A stretch of 61,658 bases of DNA from Oscillospiraceae bacterium. GTDB taxonomy: Bacteria > Bacillota > Clostridia > Oscillospirales > Acutalibacteraceae. The stretch spans positions 1 through 61,658 of the forward strand of contig JAISYX010000021.1 of the NCBI GenBank assembly GCA_031269595.1, read 5' to 3'. This document shows, one piece after another, positions 1 through 9,405 of the stretch (the stretch's first letter is position 1; the number at the start of each line of letters is the position of its first letter). The notes under the pieces were generated by a model. It ran no database searches, was not told the DNA's origin, and saw nothing but the letters and a program-made list of their open reading frames with translations. The position numbers and the translations under genes were made by a program.

Positions 1-316
1 CGTGGTTGCTCTTATTAAACTTGTTCCATTTATAAATTTGATTATCTGTTATTATTTTATTTAAGGCGGTAAACTGTGCTGCTGTTACGGGCTTTTCTAT
101 GTCTAAGTCAACGCCGTTAGATCCTGTAGCAGTTAAGGTCGACACTCCGCTTATAGGCTCTATATCATATCGCCAATAACCTTCATTAAAGCTTCCAAAA
201 TGATAAGAGAATGCTGTAATTTCGCTATCGTAATTCTCAGCCTTTTCTTTTGAGGCACAGCCCGAAAAGGAGAGGAGCAGGGCTACACACAAAACGCAAA
301 TTAAAAGCTTTTTCAT
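1..316 (-). CDS. Lipoprotein, paralogue of the adjacent gene (C-terminus outside the window)
   Basis: The frame is open from an ATG at 316 to the window edge (105 codons), so the C-terminus is missing. The N-terminus is a lipoprotein signal: MKKLL, a hydrophobic run, then a FSGC lipobox followed by ASKE, so the mature protein should start with a diacylated Cys and sit on the outer face of the membrane. The signal and the first mature residues (SEITAF) closely match the next gene (367-885). The sequence upstream of this start is a copy of the hisG 3' end, which shows that this gene and its neighbour arose by tandem duplication. No known domain is recognised and the function is unknown. It probably follows the hisZG transcript. 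Confidence 0.75.
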   Translation of the reverse strand, partial: MKKLLICVLCVALLLSFSGCASKEKAENYDSEITAFSYHFGSFNEGYWRYDIEPISGVSTLTATGSNGVDLDIEKPVTAAQFTALNKIITDNQIYKWNKFNKSNH

Positions 317-389
317 AAGCACCACCTTATATTTTAACTATTTGCTCCATGCCGTCTACTAGGCTCTCAATTTCCCTTTTGCGGAGCTT
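317..389 (-). repeat. 73-bp copy of the hisG 3' end
   Basis: This stretch matches 886-958 (end of hisG plus the ribosome-binding region of the lipoprotein gene) with two differences over 73 bp, at a constant offset of 569 bp. It retains the last ~20 codons of hisG as a remnant. The lipoprotein gene upstream (367-885) ends inside it: its last six codons, encoding APQKGN, are read from the hisG remnant in another frame. Confidence 0.9.
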
Positions 390-885
390 CCCAATCTGTT
401 ATTTCAACGCTTTCCCTTGCCATGTTTGCCAAGTAATCCACTAGGGGTTGGTGCCCTTTGGGGAAGGTATGGAATATATTCAAGCCGCAATGGGTCTTTA
501 CTGTTTTGCCATTATGGTAGGTAATGGATAAGTCATACATGTCCCTATCCAGAAGTGCAATGTAGTCCTTATCAATCCCGTCCCATTTGTATATCTTATT
601 TTCTACAATAACCTCATTTAGGCCTGCCATTTGCTCTTTTGTAACAGTGAAGTGCTTTTCACGTGCTCCATCTAGGCTAAACTCATACCTGCCCATACTG
701 TAATCATTTATAACCATTTCAAAAGCATCTGCATTTTGATTTATAGTGTAGTAAAGCCTGTTGTGTTCCTCTCCATAGGCGTAATAAAAGGCTGTGATTT
801 CACTCTCGTAATCTTCTTTTGAGGCGCAGCCCGAAAAGGAGAGGAGCAGGACTATACACAAAACGCTGATTAATAGCTTTTTCAT
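367..885 (-). CDS. Lipoprotein of unknown function, with a C-terminus recruited from hisG sequence
   Basis: The gene encodes 172 residues from the ATG at 885. A GTG at 894 is also in frame, but it would lie inside the AGGGTGG ribosome-binding sequence. The N-terminal signal has a FSGC lipobox, so a membrane-anchored extracellular lipoprotein is expected. The mature part has no recognised domain; it is rich in Tyr, Asp and Glu and resembles the partial gene at 1-316. The stop codon lies in a duplicated hisG tail, so the C-terminus was changed by the duplication. The gene starts 11 bases after the hisG stop codon and is probably read from the hisZG promoter. Confidence 0.8.
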   Translation of the reverse strand: MKKLLISVLCIVLLLSFSGCASKEDYESEITAFYYAYGEEHNRLYYTINQNADAFEMVINDYSMGRYEFSLDGAREKHFTVTKEQMAGLNEVIVENKIYKWDGIDKDYIALLDRDMYDLSITYHNGKTVKTHCGLNIFHTFPKGHQPLVDYLANMARESVEITDWEAPQKGN

Positions 886-895
886 AAGCACCACC

Positions 896-1534
896 CTATA
901 TTTTAACTATTTGCTCCATGCCGTCTACTAAGCTCTCAATTTCCCTTTTGCGGAGCTTAAGGCTTGCCACATTGACAATAAGCCTTGCCGAAATATCGCA
1001 AATATCCTCAAGCACCTCAAGGCCGTTGGCCTTTAGGGTTGAGCCTGTTTCAACTATATCCACAATTGCACCGGCCAAGCCAAGCAGAGGTGCCAGCTCC
1101 ACCGAGCCCTCTATTTTGATTATGCTTACATCCATGCCCTTTTCATCAAAATAGCTGCTTGCAACTGTTGGGTATTTAGTGGCTATAACCTTGGTTTCGT
1201 AGCCCTCGAAAAAGTTGGAATCCGCCTTGCCTGCCACGGCAAATTTGCAGCGGCCAAAGCCTAAATCCAGTATTTCAAAAAAGCTCCCGCCCATTTCAAG
1301 TATGGTATCCTTGCCCACAACGCCTAAATCGCACACGCCGTTTTCTACATAGGTTATAACGTCGTTTGCCTTGGCAAGCACAACCTCTATGCTCTCGCCT
1401 ATTGGCAGTATAAGCTTGCGCCCCTTTTTGTGTACGGCGGTGCAATCCAGCCCCATGCTCTCAAACAGAGCCACTGTGTCCTTTTCAAGCCTGCCCTTTG
1501 TAAGGGCTATTCTAAGCGGTTTATTAGTGCTCAA
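896..1534 (-). CDS. hisG: ATP phosphoribosyltransferase catalytic subunit, short form
   Basis: HisG catalyses the first step of histidine synthesis, joining ATP and PRPP to N1-(5-phosphoribosyl)-ATP. At about 212 residues it is the short form, which lacks the regulatory domain and needs HisZ. The conserved start region (RIALTKGRLEKDT) and the DLGVVGKD segment are present. The start is most likely the TTG at 1534: a GGAGG at 1544-1548 is 9 bases upstream of it, but only 3 bases from the in-frame TTG at 1540. The coding region overlaps the end of hisZ, which implies translational coupling. Its 3' end has been copied to 317-389. Confidence 0.95.
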   Translation of the reverse strand: MSTNKPLRIALTKGRLEKDTVALFESMGLDCTAVHKKGRKLILPIGESIEVVLAKANDVITYVENGVCDLGVVGKDTILEMGGSFFEILDLGFGRCKFAVAGKADSNFFEGYETKVIATKYPTVASSYFDEKGMDVSIIKIEGSVELAPLLGLAGAIVDIVETGSTLKANGLEVLEDICDISARLIVNVASLKLRKREIESLVDGMEQIVKI

Positions 1535-2735
1535 TCTCAATTACCTCCACATCATTGTTGATGAAGATGATTTTATAAATGCCCAGCTCCTCAGCATATT
1601 CCAGAGCCTGACTGCGTGAGCTTGAATTGCTGTATTCAATGCGGGTTTTATCGCCGCTCAGCAGCTCCTTTGAATACTTGAGTGCCTTTAGCTCAAAGCC
1701 GTCATCTGCATGAATGAGGCAATCGGGCACAGGACGCTCGTTCATATCCACATTATTGTGAGGTGAGCGGAGTATCTCATCAAGGCTTATGCCAAAGCCA
1801 ATGGCGGGAGCGTCCTCTCCAAACAGCTTTAGCAGGCCGTCATAACGGCCGCCGCGCAGCACTATTGCGCCTGTATCGGGGATATATCCCCTTAAAATGA
1901 TGCCGTTGTAGTAATCGTTGCGCTGAACCATGCCTAAATCAACTATAATTTTATCGCCAAGACCTGCACTGACAAGCTCGTGATAAATAGTGTGCAAATA
2001 GCCCAGATGGGCGTCAATCTCGGTATCCTTGCAGAGACGCTGCGCCTCCTCAAACACCTCATCGCCGCCAAAAAGTCTTGGCAGACGGCGCATGATTTCG
2101 GTGTACTGGTTGCTCTCAAAGTCCTTGAGCTTATCACTTAGAGCGGCGTAATTCTTGCCCTCAATAAGCTCCCTGACCTCCTCACGGCTCTCTTTATCCT
2201 CCTTGGGGATAGGCAGCTTTTCAACCAGAGTGTGGAAGAAATCGGCGTAGCCCAGCTCAAGGCGAAAGTCCGGCACAATTGCGCTTAGAGCCTCAAGTGC
2301 CGTAAAGATAAGCTCTAAATCTGCCCTTTTGCCCCCTGCACCTATGACCTCCACGCCGGATTCCATGCTGGAGTGGTTCTGTCCCCGCTTGTTTTTTGCC
2401 ATTCTATAAATTTTTTGGTTATAGTAAAGCCTTATGGGCTTTTTTGCCTTTTGCAGGCGTGTGGAGATAAGTCTGGCTATAGGCAGGGTGTTATCGGGGC
2501 GTATGGCCAACAGGCGGCCGTGCTTGTCGGTGAGCTTATACATGCTCTCCTCCGGTATGCCAAAATCCCCTGACTTAAAAACCTCATAATATTCAACAAC
2601 AGGGGTTTGAACCTCACTGTAGCCCATTTGATTATAAAGAGCTATAAGCCTGCCGCTAAGCTCCCTAAGCTTTGCGCACTGTGCAAAGAGCAAATCGCCC
2701 GTTCCCACAGGCGTTAATTTGTGATATTTACGCAT
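1524..2735 (-). CDS. hisZ: ATP phosphoribosyltransferase regulatory subunit
   Basis: The 403-residue protein resembles histidyl-tRNA synthetase (class II fold) but works as the regulatory partner of short HisG, forming the hetero-octamer that responds to histidine. Recognisable stretches are the N-terminal TPVGTGDLLF region, the motif-2-like YYNQKIYRM and SMESGVEVIG segment, and the GGRYDGL motif. It is first in the operon and overlaps hisG. The promoter at 2786-2814 leaves a leader of only about 45 bases, too short for a T-box. No other his genes are in the window, so the histidine pathway is split elsewhere. Confidence 0.95.
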   Translation of the reverse strand: MRKYHKLTPVGTGDLLFAQCAKLRELSGRLIALYNQMGYSEVQTPVVEYYEVFKSGDFGIPEESMYKLTDKHGRLLAIRPDNTLPIARLISTRLQKAKKPIRLYYNQKIYRMAKNKRGQNHSSMESGVEVIGAGGKRADLELIFTALEALSAIVPDFRLELGYADFFHTLVEKLPIPKEDKESREEVRELIEGKNYAALSDKLKDFESNQYTEIMRRLPRLFGGDEVFEEAQRLCKDTEIDAHLGYLHTIYHELVSAGLGDKIIVDLGMVQRNDYYNGIILRGYIPDTGAIVLRGGRYDGLLKLFGEDAPAIGFGISLDEILRSPHNNVDMNERPVPDCLIHADDGFELKALKYSKELLSGDKTRIEYSNSSSRSQALEYAEELGIYKIIFINNDVEVIEIEH

Positions 2736-2785
2736 ATTCTCAGCCTTTCTAAGGTTGGTGATTATAATGGTGTTTTGTTCCTTTT

Positions 2786-2814
2786 ATTGTAACAGTTATT
2801 GGGCTTTATGTCAA
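2786..2814 (-). promoter_or_regulatory. Promoter of hisZG
   Basis: A TTGACA box (2809-2814), a 17-base spacer and TACAAT (2786-2791) are read on the minus strand, about 50 bases upstream of hisZ. Confidence 0.75.
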
Positions 2815-2930
2815 ATCAGAATTTTTAATACTTTTTTAGGATAAAAACGCCGTGTTTTTAGAGGTATTTCTCATAAAAAATTAAAGCTTTTTAACAACTG
2901 CGCACGGGAAAGTTTAGCTATATCAGCACC

Positions 2931-2966
2931 AAAACAGATGAGCCGACTTTATTAAGCCGACTCATC
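2931..2966 (-). terminator. Terminator of the MBG-repeat gene
   Basis: Arms at 2937-2947 and 2956-2966 pair over 11 positions on the minus strand (two G-U pairs), followed by a short T-rich tail. It lies 20 bases after the stop codon of the gene that begins at 8886. Confidence 0.7.
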
Positions 2967-2985
2967 TTTTGTTTGTTTTTTAAGC

Positions 2986-5900
2986 TTATTTATCGCTTGT
3001 TTTTTTCTTCTTTTTTGAAAGCACCAATAAAAGAATTACAGCTGCCAAGCACACAACCGCTATAACTATATAAATGATATAGTTTATTGCATCGCCTGTG
3101 TTTATGCCCTTGCCCTTATCTTCCTTCTTCTCTTCCTTTTTATCATCGTCCTTCTTCTCTTCTTCCTTATCTTCAGAAGCGGTGATAGTAAGAGTTGCGT
3201 TTACAAGCTCAATTTCATAATTGGCATTTTCGCCTGCTGCGAGTATGATTTTGTAGCTTCCTACTTCCTCGCCGGCCTCACGGGAAGCTGTTATGCCTAA
3301 GCCTGCCAGTGTATCTCCGGTTACAAGAGTGTAGCCATCCTTAAGCTTATAGGTGAGAGCCGGGTCTGCTGCGCCCTTAACCTTGCTCTTGTTGTCAGCT
3401 TCTACTACTAGCTTCTTGGGGTTAACTACAAGGTTAGCTGTCTCAACAGTTACATCAAAGTTTGGATTTTCTTCCAGCTCTACGTCTATAAGATAGATGC
3501 CAACGTCCTCGCCGTCCTCACGGTCAAGAGAGTAGAGAAGCTCGCTTAGAACCGCACGGTTGCCTGAGCAATCTATTGTGTTGGTAAGAGTTGGATCTGC
3601 ATCGCCATAGGTTTTGGACTTGGGCTCTGCCTTGATTATAACAGACTTGGGTACAACAACAAACTTAACGGGTTCCATTATGATTGTGTAGTTGGGATTC
3701 TCTGTAAAGCCTACCTCAACATCATATTCGCCTACATTTTCGCCTGCGTCACGGTCTAAGTTATAGTCTATTCCCTCAGGGAGGTAGTCTTCTATATTGA
3801 CTATCTTCTTAAACTCTGGGTCTGGGTCGCCGTACTCCTTGGTCATTATGCTGCCCTTGATTTCGATAATCTTGGGGATAATTGTAAATGTGCCGGCTAT
3901 AAGCTCTACTTCGTAGTTCTCATTTTCTTCAGCAGTTACAGTTATCTCATATTCGCCCACGTTCTCGCCTGCTGTTCTTGTAACAGTATAGACGATTTCA
4001 TCAGGGATGGCACTCTCATCATCAAGTGTGGCTGTAAGCTCAGGCTCTGCGTCGCCGTAGCTCTTGCCGCTGTCAACTGCAACTATTGTTATAGCCTTGG
4101 GGCTTATTGCAAACACGCCCTTGCTTGTGCTTATAACATAGTTACTGTCGCCTGTTGTCACGGTGACATTGATGTCATACTCGCCAACATTTTCGCCTGA
4201 ATCACGGGCTACAGTGTAGGCAATTGATGAGGGAACTGCGCTGCCGTCTGAGAGCTTTGCTGTTAGAACTTCGGGGTCTGTGCCTCCGTATACCTTACCT
4301 GCTGGGTCTGCAACTATGGTGATTTCCTTGGGGTTAATTGTAAATGTGCCTGTCTCCAAGGTGATTGTATAGTTTGTGTTAGCCGCCGGAGTTGTGAGAG
4401 TTACAGCCAGTGTGTAATCGCCCACATCCTCGCTTGTGTTTGCACGGGCTACTGTGTATGCGATTGTGTTTGGAACTGCAGCACCGCCTTTAATGGTAGC
4501 GGTGAAGGTAGGATCTGCGTCGCCGAAGGTCTTTTCAGCATCTACTGCTATGATTGTGATCGCCTTGGGGTTAATTGTAAATGTGCCTGTCTCCAAGGTG
4601 ATTGTATAGTTTGTGTTAGCTGCCGGTGTTGTAAGAGTTACAGCCAGTGTGTAATCGCCGACATCCTCGCTTGTGTTTGCACGAGCTACTGTGTATGCGA
4701 TTGTGTTTGGAACTGCAGCACCGCCTTTAAGGGTTGCGGTGAAGGTAGGATCTGCGTCTCCGATGGTCTTTTCAGCATCTACTGCAACTATTGTTATTGC
4801 CTTGGGGTTAATTGTAAATGTGCCTGTCTCCAAGGTAATTGTATAGTTTGTGTTAGCCGCCGGAGTTGTGAGTGTTACAGCCAGTGTGTAATCGCCGACA
4901 TCCTCGCTGGTGTTTGCACGAGCTACTGTGTATGCGATTGTGTTTGGAACTGCAGCACCGCCTTTAATGGTAGCGGTAAAGGTAGGATCTGCGTCTCCGA
5001 AGGTCTTTTCAGCATCTACTGCAACTATTGTGATTGCCTTGGGGTCTATTGTAAATGTGCCTGCCTCCAAGGTGATTGTATAGTTTGTGTTAGCTGCCGG
5101 AGTAGTTAGCGTTACAGCCAGTGTATAATCGCCCACATCCTCGCTTGTGTTGGCACGAGCTACTGTGTATGCGATTGTGTTTGGAACTGCAGCACCGCCT
5201 TTAAGTGTTGCTGTGAAGGTGGGGTCTGCGTCTCCGAAGGTCTTTTCAGCATCTACTGCAACTATTGTGATTGCCTTGGGGTTAATTGTAAATGTGCCTG
5301 TCTCCAGCTTGATGGTGTAGTTACCATTAGCTGTTGGTGTGGTTAGCGTTACGGCCAGTGTGTAATCGCCTACATCCTCGCTGGTGTTGGCACGGGCTAC
5401 AGTGTATGCAACTGAGGCCGGAACCGGACTGCCGTCTTTAAGGGTTGCGGTGAATGTTGGGTCTGTGTCGCCAAAGGTCTTTTCAGCATCTACTGCAACT
5501 ATTGTTATTTCATTAGGATTGATTGTAAATGTGCCTGTCTCCAGCTTGATGGTGTAGTTGCCGTTAGCTGTTGGTGTTGTTAGCGTTACGGCCAGCTCAT
5601 AATCGCCGACATCCTCGCCTTTGTTTGCACGAGCTACTGTGTATGCGATTGTGTTTGGAACTGCAGCACCGCCTTTAAGTGTAGCGGTAAAGCTTGGGTC
5701 TGCTTCACCGAAGACTTTATCAGCATCTACGGGCACTATTGTAATTTCCTTGGGGTTAATGGTAAATGTGCCTGTTTCCAGTGTGATTGTATAGTTTGTG
5801 TTAGCTGCCGGAGTGGTTAGAGTTACAGCCAGTGTGTAATCGCCTACATCCTCACCGATGTTTGCACGGGCTACTGTGTATGCGATTGTGTTTGGAACTG

Positions 5901-8886
5901 CAGCACCGCCTTTAATGGTAGCGGTAAAGCTTGGGTCTGCATCTCCGAAGGTCTTCTCAGCATTTACTGCAACTATTGTTATCGCCTTGGGTTTGATTGT
6001 AAATGTGCCTGTTGCAGAGTAGTCTATTGTGTAGTTGGGGTCATCCTGGTCGATTGTTACACTTAAGGTGTAAGTGCCGACATTTTCGCCTGCTACACGC
6101 TCTACTGTGTACTCAATGGTCTCAGGAACTGCGCTGCCGTCGTCAAGTGTTGCGGTAAGCTCTGGGTCGGTATCGCCATAGAACTTATTATCATCCACAG
6201 GTACAATTGTTATTTCCTTGGGTGTGATTTCAAAATCTGCGCTTTTCCAAGTGATGTAGTAGTTTGGATTATCCCCTGGGATAAAGGTGATTTCATAGTG
6301 ATCTACATCTTCGCCTGAGTCACGCACAACGTCATAGTCCAAAACGTCGCCTGAGTTAAGCTTAAGGCCGGTGACTATAGCTTCCAGCGTTGGGTCATCG
6401 TCACCATAAACCTTGCTGTTATCCACAGCTGTAATAGTTACAATCTTGCGGTAATTTAAGTTGATAATGTTAGAGGAGGCGTCGTTTGCATCCGGTATAA
6501 ACCACACAGCACTAGGCGCATAGTAGCCCTCTATTGCGGGAGGAGTGATAAGCTGCTTGAGCTTGCCCGTTGTGCCTGTGAATTGCTCTTTAATAACAAC
6601 ACCATTAAACAGATAGTTTACAGTGTAGGAAATAGCACGGGTGTCATAATAGAAGGTTTTGATTCTGTCTGCTTCGGTATCTGTTGAATTAAAGCTGATA
6701 ATCTTTGGTGAAGCAGGTGTTGGATAGTAGAGGTCGGCGTCCAGCAAGCCCTCTATATCAGAATCCACTGCGGGATATATATAGGCAACAGTGCCGTCTG
6801 TTCCTGTTAAAGCTAGGTCGGTGTGGAATTGCTCGCCGCCTGAACCAACTATGATATACCTTATGGTATAAGTTAACTGAGTGCCTGTTTGAGAAATCCA
6901 CTTTGCATAAAGATGTGTTTCCTCGTTAATCTTGGTTGCAAAGTTGAAAGGTTCGCCTGTGCCCTCGGCGTTGAGATACCATCCGGCAAAGTTATAGCCC
7001 TCATTTGCAGGAGGTACAACGTTAGCTGCAGTTGTGCCCTTGGCAACAGTTTGATACTCGTCAACCGCTGTATCCTCTACATTATAGTGGAAGTTTACAG
7101 TGTAGCTGTCTAAACGGGTCCATCTTGCGTAGTAGGTTACGTTTTTTGCGGGCATAGTGCCGTTAGCAAAGGCCACGCCTGTGCCGTCTGGGTTACTGTA
7201 CCAACCACCAAAGGTATAATTGGTTCTGGTTGGCTCAGCAGGCAAATCAGCATTAGAGATGTTCGCCTGATAAAGCTTAGAAACAGTTTTGATAGGCGAA
7301 CCTTCGCTGCTAAAGCTGAGGTTATAGGCATTGCGCTTGTAATAAAAATTAAGAGTGTAAGGGGCAGTATTTAAAGCCGCCACTGTGCTATTGCTGGCAT
7401 TAGCAGTATCAAGGGTGAAGCCTTCAAACAATTCACCTCTGGCAAGATTATAGGTAAAGGTTTGCCAGCCTGTAATAGTCATCTTTTGTGAATTCTTTGT
7501 TTTAAGGGAATCAGCATTATTAGGATAGGTTCCGTCTAAAGCTTGCAAATGATAATTAGATGTAACCGTTACCTCGCCGCCGCCTAAGCCTGCACTCATG
7601 AGATAATCATAAAGAATAAGGTTGTTGGCCGGCATTGTTGTTTCAAGAGTATAGGGAGTTTGGGTGGTTACCGCATAGGTTCCTCCGCCCATTCCGCCGG
7701 CAGTGTAACCGGAATATTGGGTTTTAGACCATGTTTTTTGGTTGTATGGGCTTATGCTCCATACATTAGCCAAGCTAGAACCATACTTTCTGGTGGTTGT
7801 GCCCGTGGGGGTTGCGGGGTAGTTCGGCCAGTTATAGTAATAAACCGAAATAGTGTATACATTTCTTGTATAGTATACATTTAAAATATATGTGCCGTCT
7901 GCGGCTTGAACTCGGGTATCCACAAGTGAGCCTGCGGTTTTGTGAGTAAAGCCTGTGTAGCTCTTCTGAGCAGCTCCTGTAAGACCTGCCCAAGTAATAT
8001 TGGCAAGCTGTGCAGATGCTATATCAGACATAGAGTCAAGCTCATAGTTGCCTGTATCGTTCTGATTCTGGTTTTGGCCTGTTGTGGCATCTACCTTCTC
8101 CAGCCAATAGTAAACCCTGTATTTAACAGGAGCGGCGGTATCGGGTGTCCAGTGGGCATATACCTGAGTGTCAGCTGTGCCTATAGTGACAGAGGTAACC
8201 TGTGTTCCGCCTACTTCGGCAGTAAACCAGCCCACAAAGCGGTTGGGTTGGTTGCCTGTCCAATCAGGAACAGCAGAGCTTAAGCTAACAGTAGCTCCAT
8301 ATTTGCCGCTTATAGGCTTGATATAGGTCGCAGAATCTCCGCTGTTTAATATAACGGAATGGAACTCTCTTTGGTACTTAACATTAACCGCAGTTGCGCC
8401 GTTTGGCAGAACCGTTGATTGATGTATAGGCAGAAGGGTGTAACCGGCAGGAGCAGAATCCCACTCAACTGCATTGGTTCTTTGACCCACATAAACATCA
8501 GCTGTTATGATTGTGCTTGCGCTTGTTGAATAGCTGCCGTCCAGTGCCTCAAGCTGATAGTTCACTGTGTAAGAGCTGGCCTGTGCAGAATAGCGCACAG
8601 TGACGGTTGTGTCTTCGGTAATAGTGCCCTCAACCACGGGAGTTGAGACATTGTAGCCCTCAATTACCGGTGAGGTTACGGAATAAGCTTCCCCCGATTC
8701 ATATTCCGATACATACGACTGCGCAACCTTGCTGTTACTACTGCTAAGGTAGTTAATGGTAAGGCTGTAGGAACGTGTGGTGTTAGTTGCCGTTACGTTC
8801 CCTGCTGCGAATACATTTAAGGGTATCATGGTTAAAAGTATCGCCGCAATCACGAAAAAGGAAAGTGCTCTGTTTAAGTTTTTCAT
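2986..8886 (-). CDS. Secreted MBG-repeat surface protein with InlB-like repeats and a TGD wall-sorting-like tail
   Basis: The gene encodes 1966 residues from the ATG at 8886, which has AGGAGGAC just upstream; longer in-frame starts lack a site. A signal peptide (1-28) is followed by MucBP-like and Listeria-Bacteroides-type repeats (approx. 80-700, for example FGGWYSNPDGTG and FAGWYLNAEGTG). About 14 MBG domains follow (approx. 815-1900), each with a core like GDADPTFTA and ending NPK. Units 3-9 are nearly identical 79-residue (237-bp) copies. A Lys/Glu/Asp-rich linker precedes GKGINTGD, a membrane helix and a KKKKK tail. No LPXTG is present, but the layout is that of a sortase substrate. An extended cell-surface adhesin or scaffold is likely; the ligand is unknown. 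Confidence 0.85.
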   Translation of the reverse strand: MKNLNRALSFFVIAAILLTMIPLNVFAAGNVTATNTTRSYSLTINYLSSSNSKVAQSYVSEYESGEAYSVTSPVIEGYNVSTPVVEGTITEDTTVTVRYSAQASSYTVNYQLEALDGSYSTSASTIITADVYVGQRTNAVEWDSAPAGYTLLPIHQSTVLPNGATAVNVKYQREFHSVILNSGDSATYIKPISGKYGATVSLSSAVPDWTGNQPNRFVGWFTAEVGGTQVTSVTIGTADTQVYAHWTPDTAAPVKYRVYYWLEKVDATTGQNQNQNDTGNYELDSMSDIASAQLANITWAGLTGAAQKSYTGFTHKTAGSLVDTRVQAADGTYILNVYYTRNVYTISVYYYNWPNYPATPTGTTTRKYGSSLANVWSISPYNQKTWSKTQYSGYTAGGMGGGTYAVTTQTPYTLETTMPANNLILYDYLMSAGLGGGEVTVTSNYHLQALDGTYPNNADSLKTKNSQKMTITGWQTFTYNLARGELFEGFTLDTANASNSTVAALNTAPYTLNFYYKRNAYNLSFSSEGSPIKTVSKLYQANISNADLPAEPTRTNYTFGGWYSNPDGTGVAFANGTMPAKNVTYYARWTRLDSYTVNFHYNVEDTAVDEYQTVAKGTTAANVVPPANEGYNFAGWYLNAEGTGEPFNFATKINEETHLYAKWISQTGTQLTYTIRYIIVGSGGEQFHTDLALTGTDGTVAYIYPAVDSDIEGLLDADLYYPTPASPKIISFNSTDTEADRIKTFYYDTRAISYTVNYLFNGVVIKEQFTGTTGKLKQLITPPAIEGYYAPSAVWFIPDANDASSNIINLNYRKIVTITAVDNSKVYGDDDPTLEAIVTGLKLNSGDVLDYDVVRDSGEDVDHYEITFIPGDNPNYYITWKSADFEITPKEITIVPVDDNKFYGDTDPELTATLDDGSAVPETIEYTVERVAGENVGTYTLSVTIDQDDPNYTIDYSATGTFTIKPKAITIVAVNAEKTFGDADPSFTATIKGGAAVPNTIAYTVARANIGEDVGDYTLAVTLTTPAANTNYTITLETGTFTINPKEITIVPVDADKVFGEADPSFTATLKGGAAVPNTIAYTVARANKGEDVGDYELAVTLTTPTANGNYTIKLETGTFTINPNEITIVAVDAEKTFGDTDPTFTATLKDGSPVPASVAYTVARANTSEDVGDYTLAVTLTTPTANGNYTIKLETGTFTINPKAITIVAVDAEKTFGDADPTFTATLKGGAAVPNTIAYTVARANTSEDVGDYTLAVTLTTPAANTNYTITLEAGTFTIDPKAITIVAVDAEKTFGDADPTFTATIKGGAAVPNTIAYTVARANTSEDVGDYTLAVTLTTPAANTNYTITLETGTFTINPKAITIVAVDAEKTIGDADPTFTATLKGGAAVPNTIAYTVARANTSEDVGDYTLAVTLTTPAANTNYTITLETGTFTINPKAITIIAVDAEKTFGDADPTFTATIKGGAAVPNTIAYTVARANTSEDVGDYTLAVTLTTPAANTNYTITLETGTFTINPKEITIVADPAGKVYGGTDPEVLTAKLSDGSAVPSSIAYTVARDSGENVGEYDINVTVTTGDSNYVISTSKGVFAISPKAITIVAVDSGKSYGDAEPELTATLDDESAIPDEIVYTVTRTAGENVGEYEITVTAEENENYEVELIAGTFTIIPKIIEIKGSIMTKEYGDPDPEFKKIVNIEDYLPEGIDYNLDRDAGENVGEYDVEVGFTENPNYTIIMEPVKFVVVPKSVIIKAEPKSKTYGDADPTLTNTIDCSGNRAVLSELLYSLDREDGEDVGIYLIDVELEENPNFDVTVETANLVVNPKKLVVEADNKSKVKGAADPALTYKLKDGYTLVTGDTLAGLGITASREAGEEVGSYKIILAAGENANYEIELVNATLTITASEDKEEEKKDDDKKEEKKEDKGKGINTGDAINYIIYIVIAVVCLAAVILLLVLSKKKKKTSDK
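4327..5990 (-). repeat. Tandem 237-bp repeats coding for near-identical MBG domains
   Basis: Seven consecutive units repeat with an exact 237-bp period. The phrase gggttaattgtaaatg, for example, starts at 4331, 4568 and 4805. Units differ by scattered substitutions only, so the array can change copy number by recombination without breaking the frame. Confidence 0.9.
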
Positions 8887-9004
8887 AATAGTCCTCCTAG
8901 ATAAACTAAATGACAAGACCTATTTAGGACAAATGCCACAAAAATGCACGCATGGCCTTTGTACAAACTAGACAAAAGCCGTGAAAGCATTTAGATTTAC
9001 TTCA

Positions 9005-9033
9005 ACAATAACATTTTTCTCCATACTTGTCAA
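9005..9033 (-). promoter_or_regulatory. Promoter of the MBG-repeat gene
   Basis: TTGACA (9028-9033), a 17-base spacer and TATTGT (9005-9010) are read on the minus strand. The resulting 5' leader is about 110 bases. Confidence 0.6.
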
Positions 9034-9322
9034 CTTTTCTCTTAAAATTATTTTATCTTAAATTTCGATATAAAATTATTATTATATATGATTGTTTTAT
9101 TGTAATTTAAGCGTTTTGATAGCAAAATCCTCTTTGTTAATTTTTGTTACAAATGATTACAAATTATCTCACTAAGCCAAGATTTGCCCAATAACAACCT
9201 ACAATTTTTGTCTAAATTAGACAAACTTCGCCTTTCTAACGCTTCCGTGATTTACGCTAATTCATCCTGCTGCAATGTTGTCTTTTTTTGTGCTAAATAC
9301 AGATTATGAACACGAATTGTAC

Positions 9323-9359
9323 AAAAAAAGGCTGATATAGACAAAAATCCACATCAGCC
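9323..9359 (-). terminator. Rho-independent terminator of the DUF4870-like gene
   Basis: GGCTGAT (9353-9359 on the minus strand) pairs with ATCAGCC (9330-9336), followed by seven T residues on the minus strand. Confidence 0.8.
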
Positions 9360-9405
9360 AAAATCCGATTAAGTTGTTAAGGTTTTATTAACATTCGCTC
9401 TAATT

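Larger units (their letters stand above)
8887..9405. other. AT-rich intergenic region with a promoter and an operator-like palindrome
   Basis: There is no gene in these 519 bases. They hold the MBG-gene promoter (9005-9033), a leader of about 110 bases, a perfect 17-base palindrome TTGTCTAAATTAGACAA at 9208-9224 and the terminator of the next minus-strand gene (9323-9359). The octamer TAGACAAA occurs in the palindrome and again near 8968 and 9337 (there as ATAGACAAA). Confidence 0.6.

Noticed and set aside
2736-2814. T-box or histidine leader upstream of hisZ
   Set aside because: Only about 45 bases separate the predicted start site from the coding region; tyrS likewise has about 28 bases.
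4327-5990. CRISPR-like regular repeats
   Set aside because: The 237-bp units are tandem, without spacers, and code for MBG domains in frame.
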